Of a DNA stretch of 54,429 bases, positions 1 to 7,819 are shown piece by piece. The position numbers and the translations under genes were made by a program. The stretch spans positions 1-54,429 of the IMG/VR virus record IMGVR_UViG_3300009788_000023, one strand, 5' to 3'. The number at the start of each line of letters is the position of its first letter. The stretch's first letter is position 1. Origin of the DNA: a virus. The notes beneath the pieces were generated by a model. That model made no database searches, was not told the origin of the DNA, and saw only the letters and a program-made list of their open reading frames with translations.

Positions 1-123
1 CATGAAAGCCTGTCGGATCTGCTTGAGATTGCGTTTCCCATTCATTAACAATCCCTGCCGCGGTTATTGCTGAATGTGTATTAAGCTGAGAGGCATCAAT
101 TCGGGTAGAATCGTCAACGACGG
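1..123. repeat. Terminal direct repeat, copy 1 (circular-map overlap)
   Basis: Bases 1-123 are identical to 54307-54429. An exact ~120-nt end overlap is what an assembler leaves when it closes a circular or circularly permuted molecule, so this is most simply one locus seen twice. A true short terminal repeat is possible, but the repeat lies inside an open reading frame that continues unbroken across the join, which favours an assembly overlap. Confidence 0.95.
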
Positions 124-835
124 AATCTCGTATCTGGTCGGTAGCGTCTGAGCCCTCTATAGTGAGGCAGTCGGATTCGGTCTGCCACTTGTCGTTTGCA
201 ACGCTGTAATTTGTGGCAAAATCGGTGTCGAAAACAATCTCCGCATTATTCGCTGCCGTCGCACTACTGCTTATTCTCAGTACATCCACTTGCCAAACAT
301 TACTGCCGTAGTTCGTCGCAAAGTCCGTATCGAACACAACTTCAAGATTGTTGGCCGCGGTTGTATTGCCACTAATAGATAAACAGTCGGACTCGACTTG
401 CCATTTATCATTAGCAGCACTGTAGTTAGTCGCAAAATCAGTATCAAATACGACCTCGACGTTATTTGCCGCCGTTGTGCTACCGCTAACCTGGACGGCA
501 TTGGCGTCCACTATGGCGTTCGAGATAGCAAGAGTGTTGATAGCCGGTGCAGTAGTCCAAACAGCGCCCGGGACGCCGATTACTTGTATATCCCCAGTCG
601 AACTCTCGGGCATTATCAATAAATAGTCGCCGTTTGTTTCGCCTTGGTCTAAATCAAAAACATAATAACCATCTTCGAGTTCAGTTGGATTTGTGTCGGT
701 TATGTTTCCCCCGCCCGCCGCACCATCAATGCTTATCTCGGCCGTTATCTGGCCCGCATCGCCGGCCTTAGCAGTATTATCAGTCTCGTCAAACGCAAAG
801 ACTACCCATTTTTGGCTTGCGACGTTCTTTTGCAT
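1..835 (-). CDS. Tail/baseplate-like structural protein with triple repeat, N-terminal part (gene crosses the circular join)
   Basis: The ATG is at 835, overlapping the TAA of the upstream LamG gene (TAATG), which implies translational coupling. The frame stays open to base 1 and continues in register at 54306, ending at 53825; the whole protein is about 438 aa. Residues ~119-227 hold three tandem copies of a 31-37-residue unit whose core reads TAANN-x-E-[IV]-VFDTDFATNY followed by a W-Q motif. The central copy lacks the Asn-Asp-Lys before Trp. No family was recognised. Position between LamG tail genes and the terminase suggests a virion fibre or baseplate role; this is inference. Confidence 0.85.
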   Translation of the reverse strand, partial: MQKNVASQKWVVFAFDETDNTAKAGDAGQITAEISIDGAAGGGNITDTNPTELEDGYYVFDLDQGETNGDYLLIMPESSTGDIQVIGVPGAVWTTAPAINTLAISNAIVDANAVQVSGSTTAANNVEVVFDTDFATNYSAANDKWQVESDCLSISGNTTAANNLEVVFDTDFATNYGSNVWQVDVLRISSSATAANNAEIVFDTDFATNYSVANDKWQTESDCLTIEGSDATDQIRDSVVDDSTRIDASQLNTHSAITAAGIVNEWETQSQADPTGFH

Positions 836-2403
836 TATGCAACGCCTCTTAGGAAATTATAATAATAGTGCGGTGAAAATATGCCTGACGGCGGAGCAAC
901 CACAACCGCTTCATTCGTAAGAAGTTCATCGTAATCCCATTGACGGTATGCTTCCTGGTATAATTGCAAAAACTCGTTTGGCGTTAAAATACGATTGTAT
1001 ATTGCCGCTTGGTTTATCTCGCCGGAAAGCGGCCAGAATGTTGAGTCGTGTATGCAGCCTAAAGAAAGCTGGTTCATGCCTGTCGGTGATGCTGCTGCTA
1101 CTGATGTATCATCAGGTATAAGTTCTATACCATCCCTGAAAACACGATATTCATTAGCGATAGTATCCCATGATACCCCAAGATGATGAAGTAAACCATC
1201 ATCCATAAGTTTACCATTTTCTACCCAAACTGCCTCTCCGGGCGGAGCGGCAGCACCATCACTAATTACAAGGTCCATCACATCTAAAGGCTGACTATCT
1301 ACTCTGGACGCTAATATTATTCTGTTTACATTTGTGCCATCGTGCAAGCAGAAGTAAGCACCGCCCTCAGTTGGAGCCTGCGGCGGGTCGCCACCAGTAA
1401 AAAAATCCTTTACCCAAATCGACGCAGAGCCTTTAACGCCTATATCTGTCAAGTTTGCTTTTACCGTATTCTGGATACCTGTGACACCATCTAATAAGAG
1501 GCAAGGGCCGAGTTTGTTCTTTGACCATATCGTACCGCTTACCCCGAATGGTAACTTATCGTCGTTAATACCATCGGTAATATCACTACCCGTAGTCGCA
1601 TTTATCGGGAAGTTCTGAACTAAGTTATTATTGAGAGAAATGTCAGGATTAGGTTTCAGACCGAGCATAGGCTTCTGATTGCCATGCCTGAAACGATGCG
1701 GGACTATTATAGACGCAGGAGCAAGTGCAGGTAGGAATATAGATACATCTTCTTCGTCAAGGATGAATCTGAACGGTTCTCGGTTGAGGTCGGATATTTC
1801 GCTTGAGGTTAAGGCTCTGTTGTAAAGATAGACATAGCCCATCTTGCCTTTATAATCTTCCGCTGTATTATTAGAGCCTATATATTCTGCTGTAAAGGCT
1901 GTATCAGCGGCGAACGTATCTGTTCCGTCAGATACTCCATTCAAGAAATATTCTATTGCCCTTTTGTTTCTTACGAAAGCAACTTGGCTCCATGTATCGT
2001 GAGGTATAACAGTGTCACTAAAATGGTCGCCGTTAAGAAAATATGTTAATTTATCGGAACCTTCGTGATAGTATAAGCCGTGTATATTGCTCTCACCAAC
2101 TATCACTCCATAGGCGTCCATCGTTACTGGGCATATATCAACTACAATAGTGAATACTTCACCTAAGCTCACTGATATATCTACATAATCAGCAACACCG
2201 CCAAATTCTAAGGCTGGGCCATGCCTACCTGCTACCCAGCTAACATCACTTACAAACGGCCCTGTATTCCCATTACCACTCAAGTCCTGAACGATAGAGC
2301 CTGTGGTCTCGTTAAACAGCCAAATAGCGGCGTTGGGAGCGAGAGAATCTTCCCAGTCTACCCCGAAACCGAGCATAGGTTTTTGATTAGGTGGTCGAGA
2401 CAT
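835..2403 (-). CDS. Tail protein with two LamG/concanavalin-like domains
   Basis: 522 aa. Two consecutive jelly-roll-type domains are visible, each beginning with an NQKPMLG-like segment (residues ~6 and ~240) and ending with an IYNR/LYNRALT motif typical of LamG/laminin-G-like (concanavalin fold) proteins. Such domains bind glycans and are frequent in phage tail appendages. The repeated opening motif indicates an internal duplication. The ATG overlaps the stop of the preceding gene at 2403 and its own stop overlaps the next start at 835, so the tail genes are tightly coupled. Carbohydrate specificity cannot be deduced. Confidence 0.75.
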   Translation of the reverse strand: MSRPPNQKPMLGFGVDWEDSLAPNAAIWLFNETTGSIVQDLSGNGNTGPFVSDVSWVAGRHGPALEFGGVADYVDISVSLGEVFTIVVDICPVTMDAYGVIVGESNIHGLYYHEGSDKLTYFLNGDHFSDTVIPHDTWSQVAFVRNKRAIEYFLNGVSDGTDTFAADTAFTAEYIGSNNTAEDYKGKMGYVYLYNRALTSSEISDLNREPFRFILDEEDVSIFLPALAPASIIVPHRFRHGNQKPMLGLKPNPDISLNNNLVQNFPINATTGSDITDGINDDKLPFGVSGTIWSKNKLGPCLLLDGVTGIQNTVKANLTDIGVKGSASIWVKDFFTGGDPPQAPTEGGAYFCLHDGTNVNRIILASRVDSQPLDVMDLVISDGAAAPPGEAVWVENGKLMDDGLLHHLGVSWDTIANEYRVFRDGIELIPDDTSVAAASPTGMNQLSLGCIHDSTFWPLSGEINQAAIYNRILTPNEFLQLYQEAYRQWDYDELLTNEAVVVAPPSGIFSPHYYYNFLRGVA

Positions 2404-3035
2404 TAGTCACCGGAATTAGATACTTGGTAAACTATCTCGCTATCAGCGGCTACGGTATTCTCTATGAACTTGTACTTACCATCATTGTCCTGATTATTCG
2501 TTACAGGGTCAGTAATCGCAAGGACAGTCTCACCGGCAGGTTCGGTAGCAGCAAAAGCAGTAGATATGGCCGTGCCGATAGGGCCAATCCAACGAGGGCC
2601 ATCTGACCATGAACCCTCGACTCCAGCCTCAGAGCCGTACTGAACTATAATCTCAGTCCCTGTATGAGCAGTTGTGCTCGACAGAGCAATAAAGATATGC
2701 AGTGTCGAACTCTGAGAAGCACTGACATCAATAGTGCCAGATTCAAGGACTGCGTTCTGTGCTATTTCCTGCCATGCAAGAACCTCTGTATTCTCTGTTT
2801 TGGTAACACCGGCAATATCAGTCACTTTAGTCAATCTCGCCATTATAAACACAGTCGAACCGTCAGAGTCATAGGTATTATTAAATGTAATATTAGCCTG
2901 TGATACTGATAGCGGAACGTGAATAGGAAACTTTCCTACGCACTCCGTTATCGCATGGTCTATATCATACATAATAGACGTTGTTTGGTCTTGCTCGTGG
3001 TCAAGACCAGCTTTAATTGTTACTGTATCGGCCAT
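2403..3035 (-). CDS. Putative tail/virion structural protein
   Basis: 210 aa, rich in Thr, Ser, Val and Asp with few Lys, as in beta-rich virion proteins. No catalytic motif or known family was recognised. It starts at the stop of the 3035-3379 gene and abuts the LamG protein gene, so it probably belongs to the same tail-appendage operon. The segment near residues 140-155 (GSWSDGPRWIGPIG) is Gly/Trp-rich. Function unknown. Confidence 0.7.
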   Translation of the reverse strand: MADTVTIKAGLDHEQDQTTSIMYDIDHAITECVGKFPIHVPLSVSQANITFNNTYDSDGSTVFIMARLTKVTDIAGVTKTENTEVLAWQEIAQNAVLESGTIDVSASQSSTLHIFIALSSTTAHTGTEIIVQYGSEAGVEGSWSDGPRWIGPIGTAISTAFAATEPAGETVLAITDPVTNNQDNDGKYKFIENTVAADSEIVYQVSNSGD

Positions 3036-3379
3036 TATATTGCCCCAAACTCAGAATCTAATTTTGTTTTCAAAATGCCCGCCCTATCAGTTATATGTTT
3101 ATCTACTAATAGGCTCTGCTCATTCAGATAAGCAGCAACCACCTCCTTCGCCTCTTTCTCAAGAAAGGCATCTATCACAGCATCTTGTTTGTCGGGGTCG
3201 GCTGATGCAGCAGAACGAGAATAATCGTGCTTGAGGTCTTTCTCGAAAACAGGGTCATCGGCATCTGGGTCTTGTGCCTTAGTCCAGACTTTAACCGTCC
3301 ATGTCATATCGAGAAGTTTACCAGCAAATATTCTGCCCCTGTCCTTTGCCTTTTTTTCAATAATTCTAAATTGCATCAT
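3035..3379 (-). CDS. Hypothetical protein in tail operon
   Basis: 114 aa, highly charged and mostly helical by composition. The first of two consecutive ATGs (3379) overlaps the TGA of the preceding gene (ATGA), and AAAGGAG lies just upstream, which supports this start. The position in front of the tail appendage genes suggests a virion assembly or accessory role, but no family was recognised. Confidence 0.7.
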   Translation of the reverse strand: MMQFRIIEKKAKDRGRIFAGKLLDMTWTVKVWTKAQDPDADDPVFEKDLKHDYSRSAASADPDKQDAVIDAFLEKEAKEVVAAYLNEQSLLVDKHITDRAGILKTKLDSEFGAI

Positions 3380-3702
3380 TTACTCCTTTTGCGCTTAGAC
3401 CTTCGGCGCTTTTTCTTGGTTTTGGGTGGTTCGGGAGCTTCGTCCGGCTCCGGAGAAAGGATCTGATAAAATGCGAAATCGCAATGCCAGCATTTAGCGG
3501 CGATAGAATTGGAAAAAACCGTGCAATCGAAGGCGGAATCGTTGATTACAGGTAATGGTTGGCCGGATGGGCCGATACCGAAGTGTTTGCCGTAGAACCC
3601 CCGCTTCGCTCCACAGCAACCGCAAGTGAAGTGCTCTTTGCTCTCTGCAATACGGGCAGGTTCGCCCCAGCTTATCGTGCCGGTGTCCTTTTTAACGGCC
3701 AA
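3376..3702 (-). CDS. Zinc-ribbon-like hypothetical protein with basic tail
   Basis: 108 aa. A CxCC pair near residue 27 and a CWHC near residue 71 could form one zinc site, which suggests a treble-clef or zinc-ribbon fold. The C-terminal 20 residues are almost entirely Lys/Arg, as in nucleic-acid-binding tails. GGAAAGGAAAC precedes the ATG. It is the first gene after the repeat-bearing gap 3703-3798, so it may be the first gene of the rightmost tail operon. Function unknown. Confidence 0.65.
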   Translation of the reverse strand: MAVKKDTGTISWGEPARIAESKEHFTCGCCGAKRGFYGKHFGIGPSGQPLPVINDSAFDCTVFSNSIAAKCWHCDFAFYQILSPEPDEAPEPPKTKKKRRRSKRKRSK

Positions 3703-3727
3703 ACATGGTTTCCTTTCCTTTTCTCAA

Positions 3728-3768
3728 GTGTAATGATTCGTTACAAAAAAGTGTAACGAAACGTTACG
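3728..3768. promoter_or_regulatory. Cluster of GTAAC/GTTAC motifs (candidate operator)
   Basis: Four copies of a TGTAACG-type heptamer lie within 41 nt, in alternating orientation: TGTAATG (729-735), CGTTACA (739-745), TGTAACG (752-758) and CGTTACG (762-768). The middle two form a perfect 7-bp inverted repeat. The cluster lies between the small HTH gene (3799-4053) and the start of the tail operon, so it is a plausible binding site for a phage regulator. No sigma70-like promoter was seen here. Confidence 0.45.
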
Positions 3769-3798
3769 TTCCTTTTGTAAGGTAAGGAAGTATGGAAC

Positions 3799-4053
3799 TT
3801 AGAACCGCCTTTTTGGCTGAGAATCGCGTTCTTCGTTAAAACGAACGGTTAATTTGAAGTGCATTTGCTTCGGAGCTATGTTCGGCCAAATCTTTCGTAG
3901 TTTTTGGAGTAACTTGAGTACGGCACTTGGGCTAATCTGCATCCTGTTCGCAACCTCTTGTATTGGCAAACGGTATGCGTATCGGTACACAAAGGCGGTC
4001 AACTGTCTCTGTGTGGGGTATTTTATGTGATTTTTGCAGATAGGGCATTTCAA
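3799..4053 (-). CDS. Small zinc/HTH protein, sigma region 4-like
   Basis: 84 aa. A CPIC motif at residues 3-6 is followed by a helix-turn-helix around residues 30-52 (IQEVANRMQISPSAVLKLLQ-like), resembling sigma70 region 4 or LuxR-type HTHs. The start overlaps the stop of the upstream gene (4050). It is the last gene before the tail operon and faces a cluster of inverted motifs at 3728-3768, which makes it a candidate late regulator. Lack of sigma region 2 argues against a true sigma factor. Confidence 0.6.
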   Translation of the reverse strand: MKCPICKNHIKYPTQRQLTAFVYRYAYRLPIQEVANRMQISPSAVLKLLQKLRKIWPNIAPKQMHFKLTVRFNEERDSQPKRRF

Positions 4054-4832
4054 TTGGCTTTATTCTCCGCATTCTCGTATTCGGCGATTTTGGCTTGGAG
4101 TTGCTTGATTTCTGCCTCTGCTTTTCTAAGTCTATTAACACACATAGCGTCAGAGTCTCGCCATGCTTTTTCTCTTTTCTCTGCCTCATCTGCCCGATTG
4201 GTCTCGGCTTCGAGCTTGGCTTGTAATTCAAGACTCTTTTCTACATGAGCAGTGATATATTTCTGCCCTGTCTCATTTCTCTTAATCTCATCTTCGAGGC
4301 GGTCGCAGGCTTTAGCTAAAAAATGCCATGTAGTAGCCCATTCCTTTTCTTTCGCTGTTGATAGGTGAAATCTTGCGTTCTTCACAAACTCACTCGTAGC
4401 AGGCTCTTGGCTTCTTAATCCACGACATTCCCTAATCTGAACGCAATTTTCGCAATCTTTATCATCGTCAGGATGCACTAACCAACATTCCTCGAAATCT
4501 TCAGCTGTTTTGCATCTTCCATCCGCAGGCTCAAGGGGCTTCTTGTTGTAAGCCGATACCTTCTCGGTATCCTCTTGGCTCTCTGGCTTGTCTGTGTGTG
4601 CCATCATAATCGCTGTATCTGAATCTGCCATCGCTTGGTCACATTCAGCTTGAGTAGGGTCGCAGGGCTTGAGCAGGGCTTGTTTGACATCCTTTATCAA
4701 GGCAGGAATGTGAGAATATTCAGCATTTTTTGGTGTGCCGTCCGACCATGATAAACTATCCCAATGGTATAGAGCATATAGATTATTCCATACCTTTTTC
4801 AGTAATTCGATTGCTTTTTGGTTATCTGTCAT
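4050..4832 (-). CDS. Hypothetical protein with Cys cluster and C-terminal coiled coil
   Basis: 260 aa from the ATG at 4832, which overlaps the previous stop (ATGA). The middle contains a Cys cluster (residues ~105-136, including CENC and a REC) that could bind zinc. The last ~70 residues are Glu/Lys/Ala-rich with heptad spacing, consistent with a long coiled coil. Nothing identifies its role. Tight coupling to neighbours suggests membership in the early/middle operon running from 7.2 to 3.8 kb. Confidence 0.65.
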   Translation of the reverse strand: MTDNQKAIELLKKVWNNLYALYHWDSLSWSDGTPKNAEYSHIPALIKDVKQALLKPCDPTQAECDQAMADSDTAIMMAHTDKPESQEDTEKVSAYNKKPLEPADGRCKTAEDFEECWLVHPDDDKDCENCVQIRECRGLRSQEPATSEFVKNARFHLSTAKEKEWATTWHFLAKACDRLEDEIKRNETGQKYITAHVEKSLELQAKLEAETNRADEAEKREKAWRDSDAMCVNRLRKAEAEIKQLQAKIAEYENAENKAN

Positions 4833-5146
4833 TTTGTCTCCTTTGCTATTAAGGCTGCGATTATCCAGTGGATGGGCTTGGCATAGTACAACCAAAAATC
4901 ATCTTCACTAACCCAACGCCAGTTTTTATGTTGGTCAAATGTTTTCCATACCAAATTCATTGCTTTTCGCGATTCTGGGATACGGGGGGTAATCGCTTCA
5001 TCCCTCAGCCTGAAGGCGAGGTCAGCAAAGGAATCGAATTGATAATCTTCGGGATGCTCAGTTAAAGGATAATAGTTTTCTCTTAACCATATCCATTGCT
5101 CATCCTCGATATGAGCGAGGATGGCGAGTAGTTTGTCGTTAGTCAT
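4829..5146 (-). CDS. Hypothetical protein, Trp-rich
   Basis: 105 aa with ten Trp residues and a repeated W-x-W or W-x-x-Y pattern. No recognised domain. It overlaps the small zinc-ribbon gene upstream by 8 nt and the downstream gene by 4 nt, which strongly suggests a real coupled gene. Function unknown. Confidence 0.6.
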   Translation of the reverse strand: MTNDKLLAILAHIEDEQWIWLRENYYPLTEHPEDYQFDSFADLAFRLRDEAITPRIPESRKAMNLVWKTFDQHKNWRWVSEDDFWLYYAKPIHWIIAALIAKETK

Positions 5147-5276
5147 GCTCTATTCTCCTAATCCTTTTGGGATAATAATATCCGCATTTGGGGCATGGTT
5201 TTGCAATCATCGCTCTTTTGCCTTTCCAGCCACACTTGCATTTTACGGGGTATTTGGGTACCCAATTTCTACCCAT
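5139..5276 (-). CDS. Small zinc-ribbon protein (45 aa)
   Basis: A 45-aa frame from the ATG at 5276 to the TAA at 5139. It encodes CKCG (residues 13-16) and CPKC (residues 28-31), a complete four-cysteine zinc ribbon, followed by Tyr/Lys/Arg. TAGGAGATAG precedes the start and the end overlaps the next gene by 8 nt. Many phages carry such ribbons; they may bind nucleic acid or host RNA polymerase, but no specific role can be given. Confidence 0.65.
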   Translation of the reverse strand: MGRNWVPKYPVKCKCGWKGKRAMIAKPCPKCGYYYPKRIRRIEHD

Positions 5277-5281
5277 ATCAT

Positions 5282-5464
5282 CTATCTCCTAATCGAATTT
5301 CTGCTTACACACTCTCGCTGGCCATTGTCTGTAAACTGTATAAGACAACTATTCATCCGGCCTCTGGCAAGTACTATGCAAGTCCGTCCCTTCATTGTCT
5401 TTCGTTTTGAGTTGTTGCCCCAACGGTATTTGTAGAGCTTTGTGAGTACCGTTGGTTTAGCCAT
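5282..5464 (-). CDS. Small conserved-type phage protein
   Basis: 60 aa, basic. It carries a YRWGNNSKRKTMKG-like start and a V-L-A-R-G-R-M-N-S-C core followed by a DNGQRE motif. Short proteins of this pattern are common in phage replication regions, where they are annotated as hypothetical. The gene sits 4 nt from the RuvC-like gene and is probably cotranscribed with it. Function unknown. Confidence 0.6.
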   Translation of the reverse strand: MAKPTVLTKLYKYRWGNNSKRKTMKGRTCIVLARGRMNSCLIQFTDNGQRECVSRNSIRR

Positions 5465-5467
5465 CGC

Positions 5468-5956
5468 TCATCCTTTCAAAGTTTCTGCTGCGGTTATAGC
5501 TACTGCAAGAGCACTCCAAACGTCCTTAGAGACTCCATACAACGGCCCGGGCTGGGCTTTGGTCCCGATCTGCGGAGTCTTTCCCCCGCCCGTAGCTGGA
5601 TACCTGTCGATTATCGCCTGCCTGACATTGCCATCCTTGGCCCTTGTATTGTGGCAAAGGTGCATTTTAACGTCCATGCGGTAGATTTTCTTCCATTTTC
5701 TATCATCACGACCTGCCCATGCCTGAATAAATCTCCCTATCCAGACGCAGGTTTCAAACACTGTTTTGCCGACGGCCATGCCATAAGATGCTATCATTTC
5801 AATTGCGAAGAAATCGACCGTTGCATGAGTTAGTGTTAACTTAAAAGCTAAGTCTTCGTTATCTACTATACCCTTAGCGGTAATCTTCTTTGTTTCTGAG
5901 TTATAAGTGACAAAGGCCGACTTCTCGCTTCCTGGGTCAATCGCCAGTATTATCAT
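5468..5956 (-). CDS. RuvC-like Holliday junction resolvase
   Basis: 162 aa. The RNase H-like core is readable: LAIDPGSEKSA (Asp7), an FFAIEM strand ending in Glu53, and a KDVWSALAVA helix (Asp145), which supply the acidic triad expected for RuvC-family resolvases. The ATG at 5956 overlaps the upstream stop and follows GAAGGGAG, so it is preferred to the longer start at 5983. It probably resolves branched DNA made by the phage recombination module before packaging. It could also be a RuvC-fold nuclease with another substrate. Confidence 0.75.
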   Translation of the reverse strand: MIILAIDPGSEKSAFVTYNSETKKITAKGIVDNEDLAFKLTLTHATVDFFAIEMIASYGMAVGKTVFETCVWIGRFIQAWAGRDDRKWKKIYRMDVKMHLCHNTRAKDGNVRQAIIDRYPATGGGKTPQIGTKAQPGPLYGVSKDVWSALAVAITAAETLKG

Positions 5957-6402
5957 AACAGACTCCCTTCTTTCATATTCCATAATTGCCTAACTATCAG
6001 TTTCCGGCCGTACAGTTCCGAGCACAATTTGCGCATCCTCTGCGATTCAACCTCAAGTTCCTGGACAGGCCACGGTTTTTTCCCGCCGGCAGGGCTGAAG
6101 CTGAGTACATAAGCGATATCCTCGGGATCGAAAAGCTCGTAATCCGGAATCGGGTCTTTCTTCTCGGTTGTCTTGAATACTTTTTTAATACTAAACCACC
6201 GCAAAATCTTATTAATAGGCGGCTGCTTGTAATTGATGGTCTGCTCACAGAACCACTCATTCAGGGCTTCTTTGGCTTTGTGGTAGTCGTATCGCTTGAG
6301 TTTGCGGCTCCAGAGGCCGTACTGGGCGTCCGTAGGCTCCCAGCCCTGCCACAAGCCTTGCAGTTGCGAAGATATGAAGTTTTGGGCTTCGATTTCAGTC
6401 AT
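5953..6402 (-). CDS. Hypothetical replication-region protein
   Basis: 149 aa. The N-terminal ~60 residues (helical, W-rich, with KLKRYDYHKAKEALNEWF) resemble in style the small helicase-loader-type domains found in phage replication operons, but no defining motif is present. It lies between a truncated replisome-organizer-like protein and RuvC, which supports a DNA metabolism role. The start overlaps the upstream gene by 8 nt. Confidence 0.55.
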   Translation of the reverse strand: MTEIEAQNFISSQLQGLWQGWEPTDAQYGLWSRKLKRYDYHKAKEALNEWFCEQTINYKQPPINKILRWFSIKKVFKTTEKKDPIPDYELFDPEDIAYVLSFSPAGGKKPWPVQELEVESQRMRKLCSELYGRKLIVRQLWNMKEGSLL

Positions 6403-6601
6403 TTATAAAACCATCTATTTTCTTGCAAACTTGCTCACATTCTTTACATTGGCGGCAATGATGGCTCGTATCGCATGTTTCATCTGTGCAATGACCAATT
6501 ACGTTAGAAAAGATGTTTTCTGCGTTCAATAATAATCCTATGGCTTCACGAAAATCTTCTGTGGAACTCTCCATGGTTGCCTCAAATGTTGACTTACTCA
6601 T
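6395..6601 (-). CDS. Small Cys/His-rich protein
   Basis: 68 aa from the ATG at 6601 (ATGA overlap with the previous stop). A C-terminal cluster C-x4-C-x4-HHC-x2-C-x2-C-x3-C suggests binding of one or two zinc ions. The N-terminal half looks helical. A longer in-frame start upstream would be antisense to conserved residues of the preceding gene and is not used. Function unknown. Confidence 0.55.
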   Translation of the reverse strand: MSKSTFEATMESSTEDFREAIGLLLNAENIFSNVIGHCTDETCDTSHHCRQCKECEQVCKKIDGFIND

Positions 6602-6930
6602 AATTCCCCTTTCGCCTTCAGCCGTTCGTGCTTCTCGGCCATGGTTTCCTTGTACGTCAGTTCGTCGTCCCAGCGGCCTTGGTTCAGCCATGTGGACGGG
6701 TTCGGGATGTATTTCTTGTCTTTCCATTCCTCTGATTTTAACTGTTTTTTGAGCGCCTCTAACATTATTAAAGCTAAATTAACCTTTGAATTGATTTTAA
6801 TATAGCATTTTTTTGCATATCCCTTACCGACCTTTTTGGGATACAGCTTCCAGAACACTTTGAATGATACAGCAAGTAGCTTTTTCTTGCTCACTTCTGG
6901 CTGAAAGAATTTTAAGAAGGTCTGGGTCAT
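6598..6930 (-). CDS. C-terminal domain of a phage replication initiator/replisome organizer
   Basis: 110 aa. The FWKLYPKKVGKGYAKKC and YIPNPSTWLNQGRWDDE motifs are the signature of the C-terminal domain found in many phage replication proteins (DnaD/replisome-organizer type), which normally follow an N-terminal winged helix. Here only this domain is present; the upstream frame encodes an unrelated protein. The ATG at 6930 overlaps the preceding TAA (TAATG). It may work as a stand-alone partner of host DnaC/DnaB, or be a remnant. Confidence 0.65.
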   Translation of the reverse strand: MTQTFLKFFQPEVSKKKLLAVSFKVFWKLYPKKVGKGYAKKCYIKINSKVNLALIMLEALKKQLKSEEWKDKKYIPNPSTWLNQGRWDDELTYKETMAEKHERLKAKGEL

Positions 6931-7253
6931 TAAGGCATAAGCTTTCCACAATGCGGACAGGATTCTACTGGAATCTCTTCTGTGATTAGAATTAAATCAC
7001 TTGGGTTGAAATTGAACACTTTTTGTATCATGCCGCCTTCAAAAACCCTCGGTGTATCAAACTCAAGAATGATTCCGAGATATCCTCCGTTATTACGGAT
7101 AACTTTCCCCGTCTCTCCATAGAAAAAATGAAAATCTTGGCACGGGGTTATTACTTTTGCTTTTGCGCCGACAGGGAAATCCCCATGTTTGTTTTTCTCT
7201 GTTTTGTGCTGTTTTTTTAGTTCTTTCGACAATTCTAACATGCTTTTGCTCAT
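6930..7253 (-). CDS. Hypothetical protein with SH3-like strand pattern and C-terminal CPHCG
   Basis: 107 aa. The middle reads as a small beta-barrel: PVGAKAKVITP, GETGKVIRNNGGYLGIILEF, and PSDLILI. It ends with a single CPHCGK half-ribbon. Similar KOW/SH3-like small proteins occur in phages without known function. GAAAGAAGGTAAAA precedes the ATG. It is the first protein gene after the noncoding segment 7254-7896. Confidence 0.6.
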   Translation of the reverse strand: MSKSMLELSKELKKQHKTEKNKHGDFPVGAKAKVITPCQDFHFFYGETGKVIRNNGGYLGIILEFDTPRVFEGGMIQKVFNFNPSDLILITEEIPVESCPHCGKLMP

Positions 7254-7722
7254 TTTTACCTTCTTTCTTTTAAGACCGAGTTCCTACGCATATTAACAAT
7301 GCGCTACCAACACCTACGATATTCTCCTTGGCTATCCATAGCCCTTGCTTATGCGTTGCGGGCGGACCCGGGTACTGCATTACGGTACCGTCTCGGGATA
7401 GGTCCTCGTCGATAGCTGAGACGCTTTATCCATCCTTGGAAGTAAAAAAGGAAGGCCGAAAAAGCTTTGTGTATCATAACGGAGTAGGAGTTGCAAAAAG
7501 GTGCAGGCAGGCAGTTGGTACTGCGATTCATATGGCAAGCACTACAAGTTTGACCGCGGATTATTCTGACATTGGTGAAATCACCAAAACTACGAATCCG
7601 GTTCCTGCGCCGCTGCCTGCATAAATTATCTTGAAAAGTTCGGGGACTGGCCATAATCGTGCGCCAACACAAGCCAATCCCCATGTCACGGAAATGACAT
7701 AAATTGTCTGAAAAATTAGGTG

Positions 7723-7812
7723 CCTGGCGGGCAGAAGTTGCATCTACGACCTGTGGGTATGCCTTGCGGCAGTGACCCACCGCTCTAACTATCGCATCTG
7801 AGCTACCGCCAT
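7723..7812 (-). other. tRNA-like segment with expanded anticodon loop
   Basis: In minus orientation, tRNA landmarks appear in order: acceptor-like GGCGG, TA then GCTC...GAGC (D arm), GTGGG...CCCAC (anticodon stem), AGGTC variable loop, a T-arm GTAGA-TGCAACT-TCTGC, and CCGCCA. The anticodon loop is 18 nt and contains a TGCC-GCAA-GGCA tetraloop hairpin. It is therefore not a working standard tRNA. It may be a tRNA mimic inside the noncoding RNA, a degenerate tRNA gene, or an intron-like insertion. Confidence 0.4.
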
Positions 7813-7819
7813 AAAAAAA

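Noticed and set aside
7287-7303. Possible tRNA-Asn (GTT loop)
   Set aside because: Anticodon arm CGCAT-TGTTAAT-ATGCG is perfect, but there is no T arm or acceptor stem around it; treated as a hairpin in the noncoding region.
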